Of a stretch of 34,664 bases of DNA, positions 27,913 to 34,664 are shown one piece after another. The stretch is from Spirogloea muscicola (taxonomy: Eukaryota > Streptophyta > Zygnematophyceae > Spirogloeales > Spirogloeaceae). Position numbers and translations under genes: made by a program. Position 1 is the stretch's first letter. Each line of letters opens with the position of its first letter. The stretch is taken from contig WELB01000038.1 in the NCBI GenBank assembly GCA_009602725.1, forward strand, positions 568,828 through 603,491. The letters run 5' to 3'. The notes under the pieces are model-generated. The model ran no database searches. It saw only the letters and a list, made by a program, of their open reading frames with translations, and was not told the origin of the DNA.

Positions 27913-28072
27913 GAGCCTCTTTGTCGTCTTTTAGCACTTAGTCCCCTGCTTTCTGCGCCATTCGGCTCCTCTTGACCTTGTCCATTCCTTTTGGGCTGGC
28001 TTCTCCCAGCCACCAGTCAATTCGGCCGCGCTTTTCTCTCTTTTCAGACCTTGTCCATTCCTTTGGACAACC

Positions 28073-28219
28073 CTGTGATCCATCCACCCACTGTTTTACC
28101 ATTGCATCCTCAGGCCCCTTTGTAGCTGCTCACCGCTCTTAGGCCCCTCTGAACCTTTGTGAATTCTTTTTGGGCTGGCTTTTCGCAGCCCTTTCCCCCA
28201 TTGGGAGTGCCACTTCTTC
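28073..28219 (+). repeat. Tail repeat, copy B
   Basis: Second copy of 27733-27876, with CCCTTTCCCCC in place of CCCTTGCCCCC and a few changes at the 5' side. It is followed at once by another hairpin unit (28220-28260). Confidence 0.75.
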
Positions 28220-28399
28220 ATTCCTTTGGGCTGGCTTTGCGCAGCCCTTGCCCCCATTGCCCCCCTTCTTCTATTCCCAGCCACCAGTCACTCAGGCCGC
28301 GCTTTCTTCCTTCTCGGCTGGCCTCAATGAAGAAGTGGCACTCCCAATGTGGGGCCTCTGAAGAGATGTGCCACCACGGCTGGGTATGCGGTCGCCTGC

Positions 28400-28581
28400 G
28401 CTGCTCGGGCCAAAGAGCTGAAGTACGCGGATCATCCGCGGGAAGACGAGTTCTTCCCGTTGGCCATCGACACACATGGGGCGCTGGGCGCTCGGTGGCT
28501 CGAGCTGCTCACCCAGCTCGCCCGCCACACCATCGCCCGGCGCTTCCATGGGGAGCCGGTTGACTTCCCTGCAGCCGGGTC
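28400..28581 (+). pseudogene. Retroelement protein fragment upstream of the common end, copy 15
   Basis: Reads KELKYADHPREDEFFPLAID, THGALGARWLELLTQLARHT, IARRFHGEPVDFPAAG, then an N. It fills in the part seen frameshifted in copy 6 (EFVPLAVD-HGA) and joins by overlap to copy 12 (HGEPVDFPAAGSLAQ). The order of these pieces gives a continuous protein C-terminus for the family. Confidence 0.6.
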
Positions 28582-28582
28582 N
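28582..28582. other. Assembly break: single N
   Basis: Left of the N is a retroelement copy in mid frame. Right of it is the GC-rich first exon of DGD1, whose frame has a TGA only four bases after the N. The two sides do not belong together, so the N probably stands for a gap of unknown size. Confidence 0.75.
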
Positions 28583-31229
28583 AGGTGAGGCTGTTGGGGT
28601 ACACGAGCGCCTGGTCCGCCGCCGCCGCCGCCGGGCTCCCCGGCCGCCGCCGCCGCCTTCGCCGCCGGCGAGGACGTCAAGCTCTTCCCGACCTTCCGCC
28701 TCGACGCCGGAGGCCGGCCGCTGCTGCCCAGCGCGGAGCAGTGCGACGCGCACATGTCGCGCGTCATCCAGAGCACCGGGTACCGCTACCGCGGCGGCCT
28801 CTTCGGCGACCGCCGCCGCCGCCGCCGCCGCCGCACCGCCGCCGGCCCCGAGGAGGAGGGGGAGGAGGAGGAGGAGCGGCGCCGCGTCGCGATCGTCACC
28901 ACCGCCAGCCTGCCCTGGATGACGGGCACGGCCGTCAACCCGCTGCTGCGCGCCGCGTACCTGGCCAAGGCGGGCAAGCAGCGCGTCACGCTGCTCGTGC
29001 CGTGGCTGTCGGCCAAGGACCAGGCGCTCGTGTACCCCAACAGCCTCACCTTCCAGTCCCCCGCCGAGCAGGAGGTGTACGTGCGCGACTGGCTGGAGCA
29101 GCGCGTCGGCTTCCGCTCCAACTTCGACATCTCCTTCTACCCCGGCCGGGTGCGCCCGCCGCCATCCAGCCGAGGATCGCCTCCGCTTGCCGTGTGCACT
29201 GTTCTCCATGGTCGCGGCACTGAGGAGTCCGCCGAGGACGCTGACCTTCTCGTCGGTGTCGCCCTGTGAGCTCCTCAGTTCTCGACGGAGAAGCGCAGCA
29301 TCCTGGCGGTCGGCGACATCATGGACTTCGTGCCGGAGACGGAGGCGGATGTCGCGGTGCTGGAGGAGCCCGAGCACCTGACGTGGTACCACCACGGCCA
29401 GCGGTGGACCAAGCGCTTCCAGCACGTCGTCGGCGTCGTGCACACCAACTACCTGGAGTACGTGCGGCGCGAGAAGAACGGAGCCGCGCAGGCCTTCATC
29501 CTCGAGCACGTCAACAACTGGCTCGCTCGCTCCTACTGCCACAAGGTCGAGCTCCTCTTCGGGCCCGCCTCCCAGGATCTCTCCACGCCACCGGACGGGC
29601 TATGGCCCTCTGGGCGCGAGAGCTGCTGGTCTTGCCGATCAGCTGACGAGTGCCGGTGCCTCCGGCCAGGTCCTGCGCCTGTCGGCGGCGACACAGGAGC
29701 TGCCGAGGTCCATGGTATGCAACGTGCACGGCGTGTGCCCCAAGTTCCTGGACATTGGCGAGCGCGTGGCGGCAGCCAAGCTGGAGGGCCGCCCTGTCTT
29801 CAACCGCGGCGCATACTACCTCGGCAAAATGGTGTGGAGCAAGGGTTACCGGGAGCTGGTGGACCTTTTGGCGGAGAACAAGGCCACGCTGGGCTCGCTC
29901 AAGGTGGCGACGTGAACCTGACTGAGCCCCCCTGGAGCCCTTCCTGAGACCGCTGCTCACCCACCTACTCCAGAGTCGTCAATTGTGTGGCTGCTGCGTG
30001 TTGCATGCCCCGCTGACCTGCACGCACTCCTGAAGCATGGAGGAGGGTCGCCATCTCTGCTCGCAGGTGGATGTCTTTGGCACTGGGGAGGACTCGGGGG
30101 AGGTGCAGGCGACAGCACAGGCCCGCAAGCTGCGCATGCGCTTCCACAAAGGCCGCGACCACGCGGACGCCATGTTGCAGCAGTACAAGGTCTTCATCAA
30201 CCCCTCACTCAGCGACGTCGTGTGCACCACCACCGCGGAGGCGCTGGCCATGGGCAAGCTGGTTGTGTGCGCGGATCATCCCTCCAACGAGTTCTTCCGC
30301 AGCTTCCCCAACTGCTTGATCTACAAGACTGGGCAGGTGAGATCAGCTGCGGTCCATTACTGATTCCTGCGGAAGCATCTGCTCGTTCTCACTGATTACT
30401 TCTCGCCTGTGTGCATCATCAAGGGTCGCATGTGGGTCACCATTACATGTGTTCCCGAGCATGTTGGGACAAGGCCTTCGTCTATTGAGGTGGCAGTGTG
30501 GAAGGCAAAGAGGTGCATGACACGCCTGGGAGGCTAGCTGTGTGAGATAAGTTAGGTGAATGCGTTTGTGCTGCAGGAGTTTGTAGAAAAGGTCCAGGAG
30601 GCTGTCGCAAGGGATCCAGTGCCGCTGACAGCAGAGCAGCGCCACCTTTTGTCCTGGGAGGCTGCTACCGACAGGTTCATCGAGTCGGCAGACCTTGACA
30701 AGCCTCTCCAGAAGGAGATGCCCCGTAGCAAGTGAGCGAAAGCATACTCTCACCGACGAACCATGCCTTTGCAGCACTTGGCAGCTCGCTGATGCCAGCA
30801 TGCTCCCTTGCCCGGGCTGCATTGCGCACTCCCCTCTAGAATTTGAGGACATCACTCCTCGGAGCCTTGGCATTGTTGTGCTTTGCCTTGCCTGATTGTT
30901 GAGCCGTTTCATCATTACTTTGCAGGAGCTTTGCCAACCTCGCCAGCGCAGGTGGCAACATGGCTGCAGCTGCTGCTGCCAATGCTGAGGCCACGGAGTC
31001 TGAGCTTGCTGAGAAGAAGCTAGGCACTTTATCGCTGTCCATGTCTGCTCCTGACTTGACGGCGCTCGTGGACAGCAGCCTCCAGCTGGGTCACTTCATG
31101 CTTTCGGGAATCGAGATGGCACGGATTGCAGGCGGTGCTCTTCCCAACACCATGCACTGCCGGCCAGAGCACGCCAAGGACATGGGCCTCCCTCCCTCGG
31201 CTTTCCAGCAGCCTGTGTACGGCCTGTGA
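28583..31229 (+). CDS. DGD1: Digalactosyldiacylglycerol synthase (DGD1-like), 5' end lost at gap
   Basis: GT4-type galactosyltransferase of the outer chloroplast envelope that makes digalactosyldiacylglycerol from monogalactosyldiacylglycerol and UDP-galactose. Exons, all in phase: about 28589-29149, 29279-29545, 29670-29903, 30067-30336, 30577-30731, 30926-31229 (at least 596 residues). Signatures in order: [36 protein letters not shown]-like [143 protein letters not shown]. The C-terminal tail ([20 protein letters not shown]) also fits plant DGD1. The true start is not seen. The first ATG, 28754, would drop about 55 residues of open frame ([12 protein letters not shown]). An R run and an E run precede the GT domain. 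Confidence 0.93.
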
Positions 31230-32554
31230 AAGCTGACGAGGGGATTGCGAGATGTCATCGACCATGATGCTCCTGCTGCCCTGGAGGAGCGATCGGGACC
31301 TGCAAGCAGCATGATACTCAGATGTCTTCGTGCAGAATTTGTGGGCACCTGTATCTCAATGCCCATCATGTGCAGGCAGAAGATGCCCGACTACTTCAGT
31401 TAAGAGTGTGTGCGTGTAGCTCAACCTGCTACTTGCGAGCCACGGACTACGTGCCAGCATTGGCTGCTGCAGCTGAGTTGCCTTGTATATTCCCCCATAC
31501 ATTTATTCATTCTATCAGGAATAGCCAGACTTTGCCTGGTGGCAGAGGGCCTCACATTGCCAAGCAACCGTGGGTTTAGGCTGCTCAGGTTTCACAGTGC
31601 ACCTGCAGTGTGATGTCAATCTGCATGGAAGCTCATGCATTGGTGCCCACATTGCTTCTCTGACCAAAAATAGACTGGGACAGTAACACTGCTCAGTGTC
31701 CCACTCCTGTACTTGACGCACTCCATGTTCACGAAAGTCCACATGCAGCTGCCTGTTAAAAGTTTATCAGCATAAACACCCTTACCCTGCTTACACTTGA
31801 CTGAGCTACTCCAGTAAATGCAGGTGCGGGAATCATAAGTATTTCAGCCGTGTTTCAGTTCATCACTTCGAAATTTATTGGCCACGCATAAGTCTTTGAT
31901 GTCTAGACAATGCCCAGAATACAGGGGCTGTCCATGACTTTCAAATCCTAATGCTTGACTGTTAAACTGGAGACTTTGCGAGCCTGAACGAGTATAAGCT
32001 GCTCTTATGAGCAGATCACCTTTTCCCCGCTTCCTCTACTGTGATAGTGCCTTTCCACCGATCCTTTTCACCAGCCTTTTCACAGGCCTTTCCTTCCGGT
32101 AGAAAGGCATACTTGTGCAAGGGGCTAGCACATGCAGCTGCAACAACTTCATGTCAAGAGGACTAGTAGTAAAGTTGCTCAAGGAAATAGGTAGCGGAAC
32201 ATACCACTCCACACAGTTCTATGACTGCGGGCCACATGCACGCAAAGCAGAGATAAACCTAGAATGAGAATGGTAGAGTCCATCGGACAGTCTGTGCCAT
32301 TCCTCGGCACTGGGTGGACTACTCGCTATGATGAGAGTACGCGGCATGGGCCGCAGAGCAGGATGCTATAGCAATATATTAGATTGTGAGAGGGATGCAT
32401 GCATAAATAAATCACAAAGAGTATGTCTAAGCAAGATGCGGGTGACATCTCCCATGCGGACCCAAGGACTGCTTAGACCGAGCAATCGAGTGGGTAGGCA
32501 TGAAAGACGTCACACGCACAGCGGCAGGTGCTGCAGCATGTATTGATGGTCGTG
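31230..32554. other. Convergent intergenic region
   Basis: Between the DGD1 stop and the stop of the minus-strand frame at 32555. AT content is higher than in flanking exons, and no frame over 100 codons has a recognisable pattern. A partial inverted motif, CCTTTTCACAGGCCTTTCC near 32080, stands out only weakly. Presumably both 3' UTRs. Confidence 0.4.
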
Positions 32555-34414
32555 TCAGAGCATGATAGCCGGCTTGCAGGCGGACAAGTCCAGCCCACTG
32601 AGACCAGGAGGCAGGCCACTGCCAGCGCGCAGCTGCCGCTGAGCAGGCGGCAGCTGTGGTACCACCTGGTGCGGCGGCTCCCGCAGCGAGCGCTTGGCCA
32701 CCGTTGGCCGCAACCTGGCGACAGGTGCAGCCCTCCGGGGGGAGTGGCTGCTCCTCTGGTCTGCCGTTCCTACTTCCTCCCCACTGTCGACCGTCCCACT
32801 CGCCGCAGTTAAGCCCGCGTTGCTGGCCTCCTCCGCTGAGGCCGCTGCGGGCGACCCCGGCCGCTCCTCCTCCAGCTCCCCTCCGGCACTGACTGGGGCA
32901 GCGCGGTTGTCCACATCCATCTCATCTGCGTCTGCCACCTCCTCGCCGTGCTGCCGAGCATCATAACCGCAGCCACCCGGTGCTGCCGCCTTCAATTCAT
33001 TGCCGCCTTGCCGTTGTGCATCAGAAGCACCGGCAGAGGTCTCCAGGGAATGCCCAGTGCGTAATCTGCTGAGAGGCAGGCTACGTGAAGTGGCCACCCT
33101 CGGGCCTGCACCGGCGCCACTGGTCCTGCTCCCACTCCTGCTCTGACCCGCACTCCTGCTCCGGCTTGCGTCGCTTCCGTTGCCACCACTGCCGCCGACC
33201 CTCCTGTCACTCGAGCTCGGCGGCTCACCTCGCGACCCTATTCTGCCAGGTGCAGGCCTTGCTCCGCTCGAAGCAGCACCTCCACTAGTGGCGCCCCCAG
33301 CGCCGCCGCCACCGCTCCGCCTCCCTCCGCCGCCTCCACCTCGCCGCTGGCAGTGGCCCTGGCGATGGGACGCCGCCTTGGGGGTCCCCTCACTCTGCGC
33401 GTCCTCGTCGGACGAGCTCGTTGCAGCACCCTGTGCCGCAGCCGTTGCGGCGGCTGCCACCTGCCGGTCGCGTTCCTCGGCTGTCACCAGGCGCAGCTCC
33501 ATCGTGGCGCTGTCACGAAGCAGCACAAGCGGCGGCGGCTTCTTGAACGGCGGCCGCGGCGCTGCTGCAGCAGTAGTTGCCATGCCGGGCAGGCCGCCAA
33601 AGGAGCAGCGCGAGCCGCCCTGGTGCCACCATGGTGCGACGTCTGGGGCCCCTGTCGACAGCTTCACGGCAGCGGGGAAGCTGCTGTAGTCGGAGACCAC
33701 GGGCGGCGAGCCCCGCATGCCAAGCCAGCTCTGCTGGCCCACGGCTGCCGGCCATGGCCCGTGGTACACAGTGAACGGCTGCGGCGCGGGGAGGGCGTAC
33801 GGCACTGGCGGCGCAACATGCTGGAGCCACACGCCGCCACTGGAGTCCACCATGGCTGGCACCATGGGGCTCGTCGCCGTTGCTGCCGCCGTCGCGAGCT
33901 GGGGGGTGAAGCAGGCGGCGTCGGCATACTCCCCGCTTCGGAGATGAGGCTGCCCTGCAGGTGAGCGGCACAAGTGCTCATCTGCGGGACGCAGTGACGG
34001 GCTCGCCGGCGCAGCCAGACCTCCGCCCTTGCCCCCCCACCAAATGCCATGGGCGCCGACGCCGGACGCGTGACCGTGCCGCCCGGGCGGCGAGGCTGCT
34101 GCAAGCCAGCCGCCCGCTGCGGGGACCGAGGCCGCGGTCACCCACTGTGCCGCCACAGTTCGAGGGCCGCCTTGCCAGCAGCCATTGCCCAGCTGCGGCC
34201 ACGCTTGGTGCTCGGCCTGCTCTGCATGGCTGCCACGCTGTGGTGCAGCGACGCCGCCAGCAGAGCCACCGCCGCCCACGCCATCCGGCGCCACCTGGGG
34301 CACCAGCTGCTCCTGCCGGTCCACAGGCGTCGCCGCCGCACGGCGTGTGCCGCCGTCTTCGTCCTGCACTCGGAGCGCGCGGATGTCAGCCGACCATGCC
34401 ATCGGCACCCAAAA
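32555..34414 (-). CDS. Unrecognised long low-complexity protein, probable 3' exon
   Basis: A frame of about 617 codons is open on the minus strand from a stop near 34415 down to TAA-type stop 32553-32555. It is rich in Gly, Ala, Ser and Arg with SR-like pieces (DASRSRSAGQSRSGSRTSG), an acidic patch (EEVADADEMDVDN) and one more ordered segment near the middle (KKPPPLVLLRDSATMELRLV followed by TAEERDRQ). The last residues are SGLDLSACKPAIML. The first in-frame codon taken as a start is GTG; an ATG lies two codons later (34402), or an acceptor may lie in this area. GC-rich DNA can hold long chance frames, so reality rests on the ordered segment and the clean end. Function unknown; a disordered regulatory or RNA-related protein is possible. 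Confidence 0.45.
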   Translation of the reverse strand, partial: FWVPMAWSADIRALRVQDEDGGTRRAAATPVDRQEQLVPQVAPDGVGGGGSAGGVAAPQRGSHAEQAEHQAWPQLGNGCWQGGPRTVAAQWVTAASVPAAGGWLAAASPPGRHGHASGVGAHGIWWGGKGGGLAAPASPSLRPADEHLCRSPAGQPHLRSGEYADAACFTPQLATAAATATSPMVPAMVDSSGGVWLQHVAPPVPYALPAPQPFTVYHGPWPAAVGQQSWLGMRGSPPVVSDYSSFPAAVKLSTGAPDVAPWWHQGGSRCSFGGLPGMATTAAAAPRPPFKKPPPLVLLRDSATMELRLVTAEERDRQVAAAATAAAQGAATSSSDEDAQSEGTPKAASHRQGHCQRRGGGGGGRRSGGGGAGGATSGGAASSGARPAPGRIGSRGEPPSSSDRRVGGSGGNGSDASRSRSAGQSRSGSRTSGAGAGPRVATSRSLPLSRLRTGHSLETSAGASDAQRQGGNELKAAAPGGCGYDARQHGEEVADADEMDVDNRAAPVSAGGELEEERPGSPAAASAEEASNAGLTAASGTVDSGEEVGTADQRSSHSPRRAAPVARLRPTVAKRSLREPPHQVVPQLPPAQRQLRAGSGLPPGLSGLDLSACKPAIML

Positions 34415-34425
34415 TCAGAGCGGCG

Positions 34426-34664
34426 TCAGTGCTGAGCAGGAGATCCAGGAGGCTGTGGGCTTGCCTGCACAGCAGGAGTGCCCGAAGAGCTCGCAGCCGG
34501 CGCGGCAGCTGCGGCGGAGTGTGCGGCGCCCTCGTGGGTGAGCAGGGAGCTGCCGGTGCCGGGGCTCCACAGGGAGAGGCTGCCGCCGGCAGAGCGGAGC
34601 GCGTCCGCCGGCGTGGCCCCCGCCGCCAGGCTCGGCACCACGCGAGGGCCCTCCGCCGCCGCCG
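34426..34664 (-). CDS. Possible upstream exon of the same gene, cut by window end
   Basis: The minus-strand frame reads VVPSLAAGATPADALRSAGG, SLSLWSPGTGSSLLTHEGAA and then Ala/Ser/Pro-rich sequence to a stop at 34426. It stays open to the window end. It could be joined to the next frame by a short intron, but I cannot fix the donor. Low-complexity and unrecognised. Confidence 0.3.
   Translation of the reverse strand, partial: AAAEGPRVVPSLAAGATPADALRSAGGSLSLWSPGTGSSLLTHEGAAHSAAAAAPAASSSGTPAVQASPQPPGSPAQH

Larger units (their letters stand above)
24646..28581. mobile_element. Bed of 5'-truncated LINE-like retrotransposon copies, cluster 2
   Basis: Same family as cluster 1. Plus-strand hairpins of the type GGGCTGG...CAGCCC lie near 24799, 25026, 25433, 25600, 25650, 26240, 26393, 27112, 27331, 27828, 27997, 28168 and 28230. 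Minus-strand ones lie near 25820 and 26695. Many tails finish GGGAGTGCCACTTCTTC or GGGCGAGCACTTTCTTCTT, and the next truncated copy starts right there (27141, 27376, 27876, 28219). The bed ends at an N at 28582, in mid copy, next to DGD1. No full-length element is seen. Confidence 0.7.

Overview
The window looks like nuclear DNA of a green plant, most likely a unicellular green alga (Chlorophyta, perhaps Trebouxiophyceae). The genes carry many short exons joined by GT-AG introns. Three proteins are of plant type: a DGD1 galactolipid synthase, an ILP1-like C3HC zinc-finger protein and a nepenthesin-like aspartic protease. The fourth recognised gene, a MINDY deubiquitinase, has the long mid-domain insert seen in plants. 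Lineage below 'green alga' is inference. All exon chains below were read by eye from splice sites, reading phase and recalled family patterns, with no alignment run.

Layout. (1) 1-3699, minus strand: a secreted aspartic protease in ten exons with a signal peptide, both DTG/DSG active-site motifs and a polyproline C-terminal tail that runs off the window start. (2) 3.96-9.7 kb: a bed of 5'-truncated copies of one non-LTR (LINE-like) retrotransposon family in both orientations. Copies share the end of an ORF (consensus ...AGRALAAASG...LLTRGY, then stop) and 3' tails with a GGGCTGG...CAGCCC hairpin. (3) 10563-16685, plus strand: an ILP1/ZC3HC1-type zinc-finger gene whose first exon is cut by an N and a 75-base T run. 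(4) 17604-24163, minus strand: a MINDY-family deubiquitinase with a roughly 660-residue low-complexity insert and a C-terminal CaaX box. Its 5' end is lost in a 122-base A run plus 360 N. (5) 24646-28581: a second bed of the same retroelement family. (6) 28583-31229, plus strand: DGD1, six exons in phase, 5' end lost at a single N. (7) 32555-34664, minus strand: a long GC-rich low-complexity reading frame that I do not recognise.

The four recognised genes are housekeeping or secreted functions with no evident shared pathway. ILP1 and MINDY converge (3' ends 919 bases apart). The unusual part of the window is the retroelement beds, which sit beside gene 5' ends and next to two of the three assembly breaks. 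All three breaks fall in the GC-rich first exon of a gene.
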